From NCBI RefSeq assembly GCF_003611035.1, contig NZ_CP030033.1, forward strand, positions 186,001-250,000: a stretch of DNA of 64,000 bases. Direction: 5' to 3'. How positions within the stretch are numbered: the first letter of the stretch is position 1; each line of letters begins with the position of its first letter. Positions 43,881 through 56,327 of the stretch are shown piece after piece. The stretch is from Cryobacterium soli (GTDB taxonomy: Bacteria > Actinomycetota > Actinomycetes > Actinomycetales > Microbacteriaceae). Both the position numbers and the translations under genes were made by a program. The notes under the pieces were generated by a model. The model was not told the origin of the DNA, ran no database searches, and saw nothing but the letters and a program-made list of their open reading frames with translations.

Positions 43881-43903
43881 GTGTCGGTGGCACTGCATAG
43901 ACT
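43881..43903 (+). promoter_or_regulatory. uvrA promoter with PafBC-type DNA-damage motif
   Basis: GTGTCGGTG at 43881-43889, eight bases, then TAGACT at 43898-43903, the same layout as the uvrB promoter; twelve bases (GAGTGTCGGTGG) and the -10 are identical between them. Six bases separate the -10 from GTG 43910. A ten-base direct repeat GGTGGCACTG (43869-43878 and 43886-43895) overlaps the site. Confidence 0.8.
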
Positions 43904-43909
43904 CGAATG

Positions 43910-46777
<2,868 letters not shown>

Positions 46778-46790
46778 GCAGAGGAACACG

Positions 46791-48752
46791 ATGTCTGACG
46801 CACTGAGCTATCGCCCCAAGCCGGGGGAGATTCCCACCGAACCCGGTGTGTACAGGTTCCGTGACGCCTCCCGGCGGGTGCTCTACGTGGGCAAGGCCAA
46901 GAACCTCAGGGCCCGGCTGAGCAACTATTTCGCGCCGCTCAGCAGCCTGCACGAGCGCACCCGCCGGATGGTCACCACGGCGACCAGCGTCGAATGGACG
47001 ACCGTCGGCACCGAGGTCGAGGCCCTACAGCTGGAGTGGACCTGGATCAACGAGTTCGATCCGCCGTTCAACGTCCAGTTCAAGGACGACAAGTCCTACC
47101 CCTACCTCGCGGTGACGCTGGCCGACGAGGCCCCGCGGGCCCTGGTGACGCGCACCACGGGAATCAAGGGCGCGCGGTACTTCGGTCCGTACCCCAAGGT
47201 CTGGGCCGTGCACGAGACGATCGACCTGATGCTCAAGGCGTTCCCGATCCGCACCTGCAACAACGCCAACTACAAGCGCGCCATGCAGTCGGGCAAGCCC
47301 TGCTTCGCCGGTCAGATCGGTCGCTGCTTCGGACCCTGCTCTGGCACGGTCAGCATCGAGGAGCACCGCACGATCGTCAACGGCTTCGTGAGCTTCATGG
47401 GCAGCCAGGATCGCAAGCTCATCAACAGCCTGACGGCGCAGATGAAGGAGGCCTCGCTCGCCCAGGACTACGAGCTTGCCGCCCGGCGTCGCGACCAGGT
47501 CAAGGCGCTCGACGCCGTGCTCGAGAAGAGCGCAGTCGTACTGCGGGACAACGTCGACATCGACCTGTTCGCGATCGAGCAGGACGAACTGGCGGCGGCC
47601 GTGCAGCTGTTCATCGTGCGCGGCGGACGCATCCGCGGTGTGCGCGGCTGGGTCGTCGACAAGGAACTCGACCTGAGCATGAGCGAGCTGATCGACTCGA
47701 TCATGCAGACCGCCTACACGGGCGACGCCAGGCCACCCCGGGAGATCGTGGTGCCGGAACTGCCCGACGACGCCGACGCGCTCGAGGGCTGGCTGGGTGG
47801 CATCGCGAACCGCAAGGTGCGGCTCGTGGCCGCCCAGCGCGGCGAGAAGGCGGCGCTGCTCGCCACGGCCACCCAGAACGCGAAGCAGGCGCTGATGCTC
47901 TACAAGACCCGGCGCAGCTCGGACTTCGTTGCACGGTCGAAGGCGTTGGAGGACCTGCAGGAGGCCCTCGGTATGGACTCGGCGCCGCTGCGCATGGAGT
48001 GCTACGACGTTTCCCACCTCGGCGGCACGAACATCGTCGCCTCCATGGTGGTCTTCGAAGACGGCCTGCCGCGCAAGGACGAGTACCGCCGGTTCGGGGT
48101 GCCGGAGTCGACCGATGACACCGACTCGCTCTACCGGGTGCTCACCAGGCGGCTGGCCTACCTGGTGCCGGACGGCAGCACCCCGGAGGCGTTGCCGACG
48201 GGCGGGGTCATCACGGTCGACGGCGAGGCGGCCGGTCTCACCCCTCCCGCCGAAGCTCCCTCCCCGGACGAGGCAGAGGACGCGACCGGCAGCGGCGGAG
48301 CGGCGAAACGGAAGAAATTCCGCTACCAGCCGAACCTGCTCATCGTGGACGGCGGCCAGCCGCAGGTCGCCGCGGCGGCGCGCGCCCTCCGGGAATCCGG
48401 GGTCGAGGGCATCACCCTGTGCGGCATCGCCAAGCGGCTCGAGGAGATCTGGCTGCCGGACTCCGACTACCCGGTCATCCTGCCCCGCAACAGCGACGCC
48501 CTGTTCCTCATCCAGCGGATCCGAGACGAAGCCCACCGTTTTGCGATCACTCACCAGCGGGCGAGGCGCAAACGTGACATCAACACCATCCTGGGCGAGA
48601 TCCCGGGCCTGGGCCCCGCGCGGATCAAGGTCCTGCTGGCTCACTTCGGTTCGGTCGCCAAGCTCAGGGAGGCGTCGGTGGACTCCATCGCCGAGATCCG
48701 CGGCATCGGACCGGCCCTAGCGGAGGGTATCCACCGGCATCTGCGCGCCTGA
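46791..48752 (+). CDS. uvrC: Excinuclease ABC subunit C
   Basis: Dual-incision nuclease of nucleotide excision repair. The 653 residues have the GIY-YIG domain ([20 protein letters not shown], about 18-38), a cysteine-rich loop near 160-185 ([20 protein letters not shown]), a UVR motif near 205-240 that binds UvrB, an RNase H-like nuclease domain ([33 protein letters not shown]) and C-terminal helix-hairpin-helix repeats ([19 protein letters not shown]). A Pro/Glu/Ala-rich insertion of about 40 residues near 475-515 splits the nuclease domain. It starts 13 bases after uvrA. Confidence 0.96.
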   Translation: MSDALSYRPKPGEIPTEPGVYRFRDASRRVLYVGKAKNLRARLSNYFAPLSSLHERTRRMVTTATSVEWTTVGTEVEALQLEWTWINEFDPPFNVQFKDDKSYPYLAVTLADEAPRALVTRTTGIKGARYFGPYPKVWAVHETIDLMLKAFPIRTCNNANYKRAMQSGKPCFAGQIGRCFGPCSGTVSIEEHRTIVNGFVSFMGSQDRKLINSLTAQMKEASLAQDYELAARRRDQVKALDAVLEKSAVVLRDNVDIDLFAIEQDELAAAVQLFIVRGGRIRGVRGWVVDKELDLSMSELIDSIMQTAYTGDARPPREIVVPELPDDADALEGWLGGIANRKVRLVAAQRGEKAALLATATQNAKQALMLYKTRRSSDFVARSKALEDLQEALGMDSAPLRMECYDVSHLGGTNIVASMVVFEDGLPRKDEYRRFGVPESTDDTDSLYRVLTRRLAYLVPDGSTPEALPTGGVITVDGEAAGLTPPAEAPSPDEAEDATGSGGAAKRKKFRYQPNLLIVDGGQPQVAAAARALRESGVEGITLCGIAKRLEEIWLPDSDYPVILPRNSDALFLIQRIRDEAHRFAITHQRARRKRDINTILGEIPGLGPARIKVLLAHFGSVAKLREASVDSIAEIRGIGPALAEGIHRHLRA

Positions 48753-48768
48753 GCGCGTCACCGGTCGA

Positions 48769-48774
48769 TAAGCT
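48769..48774 (+). promoter_or_regulatory. Predicted -10 box upstream of rapZ
   Basis: TAAGCT lies 37 bases before the rapZ ATG; transcription near 48781 would leave a ~31-base leader containing GAAGG. It gives rapZ-whiA a promoter separate from uvrA-uvrC. Confidence 0.3.
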
Positions 48775-48811
48775 GGACATTCACTCACTTCGACCGAAGG
48801 CGCAATCCAGC

Positions 48812-49687
48812 ATGAGCACGGAGACCCAGAAGCAGGAGATGCTCATCGTCACGGGCATGTCCGGCGCCGGACGATCGACCGTGGCGAACGCGCTGGAGGA
48901 TCTCGGCTGGTACGTCGTCGACAACCTGCCGCCGCAGATGCTCCGACCGCTGGTCGAGCTCGTCGGCCGGGCCGGAACGAACCTGCCCAAGATCGCCGCC
49001 GTCGTCGACATCCGCGGCCGGGATTTCTTCGGCGATTTCCAAGAACTCGTCCAGGCGCTTCGCAGCGGCACCCAGGTCAGGGTGATCTTCCTCGAGGCGC
49101 GTGACGATGTACTTGTACGCCGGTTCGAGGCGGTGCGCCGGCCGCACCCGCTGCAGGGGGAGGGCACCATCCTCGACGGGATCTCCGCCGAGCGCACCCG
49201 CCTGGCCGTCGTCCGTGAGTCCTGCGACATCGTTATCGACACCTCCGACCTCAACATCCACCAGCTGGCCACCACCATCACGGAGCGCTTCGCCGCCGAG
49301 AACGCGGCCGGGCTGCACCTCACCGTGATGAGCTTCGGCTTCAAGTACGGTCTCCCCACCGACGTCGACATGGTCGCCGACGCCCGCTTCCTGCCCAACC
49401 CGTTCTGGATCCCCGAGCTGCGCCCGCACACCGGCCTCGACCCCGAGGTCAGCGACTACGTGCTCGGCCAGGAAGGCGCGCGGGAGTTCATCGACGCGTA
49501 TGCCGCCGCCGTGCGCCCGGTCCTGGCCGGATACCAACGGGAGAACAAACGTCACGCCACCATCGCCATCGGCTGCACGGGTGGCAAGCACCGCTCGGTG
49601 GCCATGGCACGGGAACTGGCCGGGCTGCTCCAAGAATTTCCCGGCGTCGCGGTGAGCCTCAAGCACCGCGACCTCGGACGAGAATAA
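48812..49687 (+). CDS. rapZ: RapZ-family nucleotide-binding protein
   Basis: A 291-residue YvcJ/RapZ protein. The N-terminal Walker A is GMSGAGRS at residues 15-22, with Arg in place of the usual Lys, a form often seen in actinobacterial RapZ; DNLPPQML and DIRGRDFFGDF follow. The C-terminal domain has FGFKYGLPTDVDMVADARFL, DPEVSDYVL and the IGCTGGKHRSVAMA ending. In enterics RapZ controls the GlmZ small RNA; that RNA is not expected here, so the actinobacterial role is unknown, with NTP binding the only safe inference. whiA follows after 57 bases. Confidence 0.92.
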   Translation: MSTETQKQEMLIVTGMSGAGRSTVANALEDLGWYVVDNLPPQMLRPLVELVGRAGTNLPKIAAVVDIRGRDFFGDFQELVQALRSGTQVRVIFLEARDDVLVRRFEAVRRPHPLQGEGTILDGISAERTRLAVVRESCDIVIDTSDLNIHQLATTITERFAAENAAGLHLTVMSFGFKYGLPTDVDMVADARFLPNPFWIPELRPHTGLDPEVSDYVLGQEGAREFIDAYAAAVRPVLAGYQRENKRHATIAIGCTGGKHRSVAMARELAGLLQEFPGVAVSLKHRDLGRE

Positions 49688-49722
49688 CGGCAGGCCCGCC
49701 GTCGACCACGACGGCAGGCCCG
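49688..49722. repeat. Hairpin and direct repeat in the rapZ-whiA gap
   Basis: CGGCAGGCCCG occurs at 49688-49698 and 49712-49722. Between them GGCCCGCCGTC (49693-49703) pairs with GACGGCAGGCC (49710-49720) with one mismatch around the loop GACCAC. There is no T tract. It fills most of the 57-base gap where many actinobacteria have a yvcK gene. Confidence 0.6.
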
Positions 49723-49744
49723 AACAACAGAATGGAAATGACGA

Positions 49745-50725
49745 TTGGCACTCACCATCGACGTCAAAGATGAATTAGCACGCGTCGAGGTTTCGAAGAC
49801 CACGGTTCGGGCGGCAGAACTAGCCACGATCCTGCGTTTCTCCGGCGGTCTGCACATGATCTCCGGCCGCATCGCCATCGAGTCGGAACTCGACACAGCC
49901 CTGCTGGCCCGACGGGTGCGGAAGGACCTCGCCGAGCTCTACGGCGTCCGCAGCGACGTCTCCGTGATCACGGCCTCCGGCCTGCGGCGCACCAACCACT
50001 ACCTCGTGCGCGTGCTCGAGGGCGGCGAAACCCTCGCGCGCCAGACCGGCCTGCTCGACGCCCGACGCCGCCCCATCCGCGGCCTGCCCAACCGACTGAC
50101 CACCGGGTCCAAGGACGAGATCGCGGCCGTCTGGCGCGGTGCGTTCCTCGCGGCCGGCTCGCTGACCGATCCCGGCCGCTCCGCCGCGCTCGAGGTCGTC
50201 TGCCCGGGCAACGAGGCTGCCATGGCCATCGTGGGAGCCGCCGGACGCCTCGGCATCGTCGCGAAGGCCCGCGAGGTGCGCGGTGTGCACCGCGTCGTCA
50301 TCCGTGACGGTGACGCTATCGGCGCCATGCTCGTGCAGATGGGCGCCCAGGAGACCGTGCTCAACTGGGAGGCCCTCCGGCAGCGCCGCGAGGTGCGCGC
50401 CACCGCCAACCGCCTCGTCAACTTCGACGACGCCAATCTCCGCCGCTCCGCGCAGGCCGCCGTCGCTGCCTGCGCCCGCGTGGACCGGGCCATGGAGATC
50501 CTCGGTGACGACATCCCCGAGCACCTGCGGTATGCGGGGGAGCTGCGACTGTCGTTCCGCGACTCCAGCCTCGACGAACTCGGCCATCACGCCGACCCGC
50601 CCATGACGAAGGACGCCGTCGCCGGACGCATCCGCCGGCTGCTCGCCATGGCCGACAAGAAGGCCGTCGACCTCGGGATCCCGGGCACCGACGCGAACCT
50701 GCCCGCCGACCTCGACGACGTGTGA
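49745..50725 (+). CDS. whiA: WhiA-type sporulation/cell-division transcription regulator
   Basis: A 326-residue DNA-binding protein with an N-terminal LAGLIDADG homing-endonuclease-like pair of domains (about 20-220; [19 protein letters not shown] holds the signature helix without catalytic residues) and a C-terminal helix-turn-helix (about 240-310; [26 protein letters not shown]). It controls sporulation genes with WhiB in Streptomyces; in non-sporulating actinobacteria it is linked to cell division. The start is TTG 49745, with GGAA seven bases upstream, and no in-frame ATG or GTG fits. The absent yvcK upstream is discussed in the findings. Confidence 0.94.
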   Translation: MALTIDVKDELARVEVSKTTVRAAELATILRFSGGLHMISGRIAIESELDTALLARRVRKDLAELYGVRSDVSVITASGLRRTNHYLVRVLEGGETLARQTGLLDARRRPIRGLPNRLTTGSKDEIAAVWRGAFLAAGSLTDPGRSAALEVVCPGNEAAMAIVGAAGRLGIVAKAREVRGVHRVVIRDGDAIGAMLVQMGAQETVLNWEALRQRREVRATANRLVNFDDANLRRSAQAAVAACARVDRAMEILGDDIPEHLRYAGELRLSFRDSSLDELGHHADPPMTKDAVAGRIRRLLAMADKKAVDLGIPGTDANLPADLDDV

Positions 50726-50750
50726 GGGACTAACGTCCCCTATCCACCTG

Positions 50751-50756
50751 AGTAGA
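50751..50756 (+). promoter_or_regulatory. Predicted -10 box for sodA
   Basis: TAGACT lies 73 bases before the sodA ATG; the transcript would have a leader of about 66 bases ending in the strong GAGGAG site. No clear -35 was seen. Confidence 0.35.
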
Positions 50757-50829
50757 CTAAAAAGGTCACTTACAGTGCAGGTGGCGGGAGAAATCTTGCC
50801 GCCGCCACATAAATGAGGAGATATGAGCT

Positions 50830-51456
50830 ATGGCCGAATACACCCTGCCTGAACTGGCTTACGACTACTCGGCTCTCGCGCCGAGCATCAGCGGCACCAT
50901 CATGGAACTCCACCACAGCAAGCACCACCAGGCGTACGTGACCGGCGCGAACACGGCGCTGGCCCAGCTGGCGGATGCCCGCGATTCCGGCAACCTCGGC
51001 TACGTCAACAAGCTGGAGAAGGACCTCGCGTTCAACCTCGGCGGACACGTCAACCACTCGATCTTCTGGACCAACATGTCGCCGAACGGCGGAGACAAGC
51101 CCGTCGGCGAACTCGCCAGCGCGATCGACGACTTCTTCCGTTCCTTCGACAAATTCCAGGCCCACTTCGCGGCGACCGCGATGGGCGTGCAGGGCTCCGG
51201 CTGGTCGGTGCTCGCCTGGGACTCGATCGGGCAGCGCCTGATCATCCAGCAGTTCTTCGACCAGCAGGCCAACTTCGCTGCCGGCACCGTTCCCGTGCTC
51301 ATGCTCGACGTCTGGGAGCACGCGTACTACCTCGACTACCAGAACGTCCGTGCCGACTACGTGAAGGCGTTCTGGAACATCGTCGACTGGGAAAACGTGC
51401 AGGCCCGCTTCCTCGCCGCCCGGGAGAAGACCAACGGCCTGCTGCTACTCTCGTAG
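50830..51456 (+). CDS. sodA: Superoxide dismutase (Fe/Mn)
   Basis: Converts superoxide to peroxide and oxygen. The 208 residues include metal ligands His28 ([12 protein letters not shown]), the His of [12 protein letters not shown] near 76, and Asp and His of [15 protein letters not shown] near 160-164, all at the places found in mycobacterial SodA; Fe versus Mn cannot be settled from this. No signal peptide is present. ATG 50830 is 9 bases after GAGGAG at 50815-50820; the nearer ATG at 50823 is out of frame. Confidence 0.96.
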   Translation: MAEYTLPELAYDYSALAPSISGTIMELHHSKHHQAYVTGANTALAQLADARDSGNLGYVNKLEKDLAFNLGGHVNHSIFWTNMSPNGGDKPVGELASAIDDFFRSFDKFQAHFAATAMGVQGSGWSVLAWDSIGQRLIIQQFFDQQANFAAGTVPVLMLDVWEHAYYLDYQNVRADYVKAFWNIVDWENVQARFLAAREKTNGLLLLS

Positions 51457-51462
51457 CGCTCA

Positions 51463-51497
51463 TCGGCCCACCGGCCGACCCCCACTTTCGCTTTTTT
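51463..51497 (+). terminator. Terminator after sodA
   Basis: TCGGCC at 51463-51468 and GGCCGA at 51473-51478 form a 6-bp stem on a CACC loop, followed by ACTTTCGC and six Ts ending at 51497. It begins 7 bases after the sodA stop. Confidence 0.55.
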
Positions 51498-51533
51498 CAT
51501 CCCCACCACCGGCGCCACACGCGCCATCAATAA

Positions 51534-52550
<1,017 letters not shown>

Positions 52551-52564
52551 CTAGGGGACTCGCA

Positions 52565-53779
52565 GTGACGCTTCGCACTATCGAATCGCTGGGATCGCTC
52601 CACGGCAAGCGCGTCATCGTTCGGTGTGATCTGAACGTTCCGTTGAAAGACGGCCAGATCACCGACGATGGCCGCGTGCGGGCGTCCCTGCCCACCCTCA
52701 AGGCCTTGGTCGAACAGGGCGCCCGTCTGGTGATCGTTTCTCACCTCGGGCGCCCCGACGGCCAGGTCAACCCCAAGTACAGCCTCGCGCCGGTAGCGGC
52801 ACGCCTGGCTGAACTGATCGGTTCCCCCGTGGCATTCGCAGCGGACACCGTCGGCGAGTCCGCCCAGGCCGCAGTCGCGGCCCTGGCGGACGGCGACATC
52901 GTCGTTCTGGAGAACCTCCGCTTCAACGCGGGGGAGACCAGCAAGGTCGACGCAGAGCGGGTGGCTTTCGCCACCGAGCTCTCCGCCCTCGGCGATGCCC
53001 TCGTCTCCGACGGCTTCGGCGTCGTGCACCGCAAGCAGGCCAGCGTCTTCGACCTGGCTCAGATCCTGCCGAGCGCCGCCGGCCTGCTCATCGCAGCAGA
53101 ACTCGACGTGCTCGACCGCCTCACCGAGAAGCCGGAGGCGCCGTACACGGTGATCCTCGGCGGCTCGAAGGTATCGGACAAGCTCGGCGTCATCGGCCAC
53201 CTGCTTCCGCGGGTGAACTCGCTGCTCATCGGCGGCGGCATGCTCTTCACCTTCCTCGCGGCCCAGGGCCACAAGGTCGGCGCGAGCCTGCTCGAGGTCG
53301 ACCAGATCGAAACCGTGCGCGGTTACCTCGCCGAGGCCGAGCGCCTCGGCGTCAAGATCGTGCTGCCGACGGACGTCGTCGTGGCCTCCAAGTTCGGGGC
53401 CGACGCCGAATACGTCACCACGCCGGCCGATCAGATCGAGGACACCCCGTTCGGCGCTGCCGGCCTGGGCCTGGACATCGGACCGGACACGGCCGCTGCG
53501 TTCGCAGCGATCATCCGTGAGTCGAAGACAGTCTTCTGGAACGGCCCCATGGGCGTATTCGAGCTGGCACCCTTCGCCGACGGCACCCGCACGGTTGCCG
53601 CCGCTCTGACCGAGGTCAACGGACTGAGCGTCGTCGGTGGAGGAGACTCCGCCGCCGCAGTTCGCATCCTCGGTTTCAACGATGACCAGTTCGGTCATAT
53701 TTCTACCGGCGGTGGCGCCAGCCTCGAGTTCCTCGAGGGCAAGCGACTGCCAGGACTGGAGGTCCTCGGATGGCAGTAA
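52565..53779 (+). CDS. pgk: Phosphoglycerate kinase
   Basis: Moves phosphate from 1,3-bisphosphoglycerate to ADP. The 404 residues start with the substrate-binding RVIVRCDLNVPLKDG (about 17-32) and SHLGRPDGQVNPKYSL near 60, have LENLRFNAGETSK near 118 and end with the nucleotide-domain motifs WNGPMGVFE and VVGGGDSAAAV near 358. A slight oddity is DGFGVVHRKQASV, where most PGKs read DAFGxxHRxHAS (His to Gln). GTG 52565 follows GGGGA; the stop is inside tpiA, a 10-base overlap. Confidence 0.96.
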   Translation: MTLRTIESLGSLHGKRVIVRCDLNVPLKDGQITDDGRVRASLPTLKALVEQGARLVIVSHLGRPDGQVNPKYSLAPVAARLAELIGSPVAFAADTVGESAQAAVAALADGDIVVLENLRFNAGETSKVDAERVAFATELSALGDALVSDGFGVVHRKQASVFDLAQILPSAAGLLIAAELDVLDRLTEKPEAPYTVILGGSKVSDKLGVIGHLLPRVNSLLIGGGMLFTFLAAQGHKVGASLLEVDQIETVRGYLAEAERLGVKIVLPTDVVVASKFGADAEYVTTPADQIEDTPFGAAGLGLDIGPDTAAAFAAIIRESKTVFWNGPMGVFELAPFADGTRTVAAALTEVNGLSVVGGGDSAAAVRILGFNDDQFGHISTGGGASLEFLEGKRLPGLEVLGWQ

Positions 53780-54561
53780 ACACGCGTGTCCCACTGATTG
53801 CGGGCAACTGGAAGATGAACCTGGACCACCTCCAGGCCATCGCGTTCGTCCAGAAGCTCGCCTGGAGCCTCAAGGACGCCGGCCACGACTTCACCTCCAC
53901 CGAGGTTGCCGTGTTCCCGCCCTTCACCGACCTTCGCAGCGTGCAGACGCTCGTGGCGGCCGACAAGCTGCCGCTGGCGTACGGCGGACAGGATGTCTCC
54001 ACCCAGGAGTCCGGCGCCTACACGGGCGAGATCTCGGCGGCGTTCCTTGCCGCACTCGAGTGCCAGTACGTGCTCATCGGTCACTCCGAGCGACGCACCC
54101 TGCACAACGAGACCGACGAGGTCGTCGCCGCCAAGGTGACCGCAGCGTTGAAGCACAACCTGGTTCCGATCATCTGCGTCGGCGAAACCGCCGCGGACCT
54201 CGAGCTGCACGGCCCCAGCGCCGTTCCCGTCGCACAGTTGAAGGCAGCCCTCGCGGGTGTCGACAACGCCGCTGACATCGTCGTGGCGTACGAGCCGGTC
54301 TGGGCCATCGGCTCCGGCCAGGCCGCAACGCCCGAGCAGGCCGAACAGGTCGCTGCAGCGCTCCGGACGACCCTCGCCGAGGTGCTCGGCCAGGACGTCG
54401 CGGACAAGACCCGGATCCTCTACGGCGGTTCCGTCAAGGGCGTCAACATCGCCGGTTTCATGAAGGAACCGAACGTCGACGGCGCCCTGGTCGGCGGTGC
54501 GAGCCTCGACATCACCGAGTTCTCGAGCATCGTCCGGTTCCAGAAGCACGTCGGACTGTAA
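53770..54561 (+). CDS. tpiA: Triose-phosphate isomerase
   Basis: Interconverts dihydroxyacetone phosphate and glyceraldehyde 3-phosphate. The 263-residue TIM barrel has PLIAGNWKMNLDH (catalytic Lys) near 10, YVLIGHSERR (catalytic His) near 100, VVAYEPVWAIGSG (catalytic Glu) near 175 and phosphate-binding YGGSVKG near 220 and VGGASL near 243. ATG 53770 overlaps the pgk 3' end by 10 bases. A terminator begins 13 bases after the stop, ending the glycolytic operon. Confidence 0.97.
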   Translation: MAVNTRVPLIAGNWKMNLDHLQAIAFVQKLAWSLKDAGHDFTSTEVAVFPPFTDLRSVQTLVAADKLPLAYGGQDVSTQESGAYTGEISAAFLAALECQYVLIGHSERRTLHNETDEVVAAKVTAALKHNLVPIICVGETAADLELHGPSAVPVAQLKAALAGVDNAADIVVAYEPVWAIGSGQAATPEQAEQVAAALRTTLAEVLGQDVADKTRILYGGSVKGVNIAGFMKEPNVDGALVGGASLDITEFSSIVRFQKHVGL

Positions 54562-54573
54562 CGAACGCCCGTT

Positions 54574-54610
54574 GCATCCCCCACTCGGGGGGTGCGGCGG
54601 GTTTCGTTTT
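54574..54610 (+). terminator. Terminator after tpiA
   Basis: GCATCCCCC at 54574-54582 pairs with GGGGGGTGC at 54587-54595 (one G-U) around the loop ACTC, then GGCGGGTTTCGTTTT. It separates gap-pgk-tpiA from secG. Confidence 0.75.
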
Positions 54611-54620
54611 GCCGTCAGGC

Positions 54621-54626
54621 TATAAT
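54621..54626 (+). promoter_or_regulatory. secG promoter, consensus -10
   Basis: A perfect TATAAT just downstream of the tpiA terminator. Transcription near 54633 gives a leader of about 47 bases with GAAAGG before the secG GTG. No good -35 is visible; that region overlaps the terminator's T tract. Confidence 0.55.
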
Positions 54627-54679
54627 TGCCAGTGGTCTTGGTGGAGCTCTAGCGCCCATCGTTTTGTGAAAGGTTTCGC

Positions 54680-54931
54680 GTGGAGATTCTCCAGGTTGTA
54701 TTGCAGGTTCTGCTCGGTATTACGAGCCTCCTGCTCACTATGCTCATTTTGCTTCACAAGGGGCGCGGTGGTGGGCTGTCCGACATGTTCGGCGGCGGCG
54801 TCACCTCGAACCTCGGCGCCTCCGGCGTCGCCGAACGGAACCTCAACCGCATCACCATCATCCTGGCCGTGTTGTGGATCTCCTGCATCGTCGTGCTCGG
54901 TCTGATCACCAAATTCGATACCGGCGCCTAG
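54680..54931 (+). CDS. secG: Preprotein translocase subunit SecG
   Basis: Small partner of SecY and SecE in the Sec channel. The 83-residue protein has two membrane spans (about 3-23 and 58-78) joined by the glycine-rich loop KGRGGGLSDMFGGG with the conserved LGASGVAERNLNRIT segment after it. GTG 54680 is preceded by GAAAGG at 54668-54673. Position downstream of tpiA is the usual actinobacterial order. The 160-base gap after it shows no gene. Confidence 0.95.
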   Translation: MEILQVVLQVLLGITSLLLTMLILLHKGRGGGLSDMFGGGVTSNLGASGVAERNLNRITIILAVLWISCIVVLGLITKFDTGA

Positions 54932-55091
54932 CCTGACGACTGCCGTCCGCCCGCTTCCCAGCGGTCCGGGCCGGTAGCCCCCAGGCTTCGGCACCAGCTC
55001 GCGACACCGTCGCATCCGGTCAACCACGGCGAGACCGGACCAGCAGCAGACAACCTGAACCAGCCGAACAGTTTTCAAGCGGAGGAACACA

Positions 55092-55460
55092 ATGGCATCT
55101 GGCGGAAGCGCTATTCGCGGCTCGCGAGTCGGAGCGGGCCCCATGGGCGAGCAGGACCGTGGTTTCCACGCCGATCGCATCCGGGTCTCGTACTGGGACG
55201 CCCTCGGCAATGAGACGGTGCGTTACTTCGCCGCGAACCTGCCCGACGAGGAAATCCCCGACACCATCGACTGCCCGTCCTCGGGTCTGCCCGCTGGCCG
55301 GGACAAGGAGAACCCGCCGTCGGTGGTCAAGCTCGAGCCGTACAAGACCCACCTGGCCTACGTCAAGGAGCGTCGCACGGAGGAAGAGGCCGAGTCCCTC
55401 CTCGAGGAAGCCCTCCAGCAGCTCCGGGTGCGTCGCGGAAAGCTCAGCGCCACCAACTGA
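55092..55460 (+). CDS. rbpA: RNA polymerase-binding protein RbpA
   Basis: Actinobacterial transcription factor that binds the principal sigma factor and stabilises the open complex. The 122 residues begin MASGGSAIRGSRVGAGPMGE, the conserved basic N-terminal tail, then a beta-rich core (about 30-75) and the C-terminal sigma-interaction domain TEEEAESLLEEALQQLRVRR. Only one cysteine (in DTIDCPSSG) is present, so the zinc site of the Streptomyces protein is absent, as in mycobacterial RbpA. ATG 55092 follows GGAGGAA, a strong ribosome binding site. Confidence 0.94.
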   Translation: MASGGSAIRGSRVGAGPMGEQDRGFHADRIRVSYWDALGNETVRYFAANLPDEEIPDTIDCPSSGLPAGRDKENPPSVVKLEPYKTHLAYVKERRTEEEAESLLEEALQQLRVRRGKLSATN

Positions 55461-55503
55461 CTGAGGTGGGCCACGGCCCATCGCGCAGCGCGCAGGCAAC
55501 ACA

Positions 55504-55539
55504 AAAAGCGCATCGGTTCCTCGGAACCGATGCGCTTTT
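55504..55539. terminator. Bidirectional terminator between rbpA and pgl
   Basis: AAAAGCGCATCGGTTCC at 55504-55520 pairs exactly with 55523-55539, leaving a 2-base loop TC. A runs and T runs flank it on the two sides, ending both convergent transcripts. Confidence 0.92.
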
Positions 55540-55556
55540 GTTCTGCCTGGAGTCGC

Positions 55557-56327
55557 TTACTGCGGCTGCTCGATCAGGTTCTCCGGGACCTCGGCGGCTG
55601 CCTCTCCGTCCACGAAGAAGTCCGTGTAGTGCCGGCCACGGATGCCCGCAACGGGCACCTCGTCACGGCTGGCCCCGGCGAGGGCGAGGCCGAGGGCCGA
55701 GGCCTTGTCGGAACCGGAGACCACCAGCCAGATGCGTTCGGACGAGTTGATCACCCAGCGGGTCAGGCTCAGACGTTCGGGCGGAGGCTTGGGCGAGTTC
55801 AGCACCGCGATGACCGTGAGGTCGTTCTCCCGGATACCCTGCATGTGCGGGAACAGGGAAGCGATGTGTCCGTCCGGACCGACGCCGAGGAACGTGACGT
55901 CGAACTGCGGCACCGTCGACTCAGGGGCGGCCATCGACTTGAGCTCGGCCGCATACCGATCCGAGGCCGCATCGATGTCCAGACCCTCGTCGGACGCGGG
56001 GAACGCGTGCACGTTGCCGGCCGGAATATCGATGTGGTCGAGTAGGGCCGCGCGGGCCTGCCCCTCGTTGCGGTCGGCATGGCCCCGCGGGACCCAACGC
56101 TCGTCGCCCCACCAGACGTCGATCTTGGACCAGTTCACGCTGTCGCGGTCGGGGGAGGCGTTGATGGCCTCCAGCACCCCGGTCCCGACGCTTCCGCCGG
56201 TGAGCACCACGTGCGCGTGGCCCTGTTCGTGCAGGATATCGGCCATCTTGGTGAGGAACCGCGTGGCGACGGACTCGATGAGCGCCGCCTTGTCGTCGTG
56301 TACGAGTACACGTCTGTCGTGTGTCAT
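55557..56327 (-). CDS. pgl: 6-phosphogluconolactonase
   Basis: Hydrolyses 6-phosphogluconolactone, step two of the oxidative pentose phosphate pathway. The 256-residue protein of the DevB/NagB fold has VVLTGGSVGTGVLEAI near 40, KIDVWWGDERWVP near 67 and FLGVGPDGHIASLFPH near 143, the family signatures. ATG 56327 has GGAGGT nine bases upstream and overlaps the opcA stop by 4 bases; the frame's extension into opcA is rejected. It is the last gene of the operon, with a terminator beyond. Confidence 0.95.
   Translation of the reverse strand: MTHDRRVLVHDDKAALIESVATRFLTKMADILHEQGHAHVVLTGGSVGTGVLEAINASPDRDSVNWSKIDVWWGDERWVPRGHADRNEGQARAALLDHIDIPAGNVHAFPASDEGLDIDAASDRYAAELKSMAAPESTVPQFDVTFLGVGPDGHIASLFPHMQGIRENDLTVIAVLNSPKPPPERLSLTRWVINSSERIWLVVSGSDKASALGLALAGASRDEVPVAGIRGRHYTDFFVDGEAAAEVPENLIEQPQ

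Noticed and set aside
54932..55091. A sigma-R type promoter (GGAAT...GTT) upstream of rbpA, as in Streptomyces
   Set aside because: Neither element was found at proper spacing in the 160-base gap.
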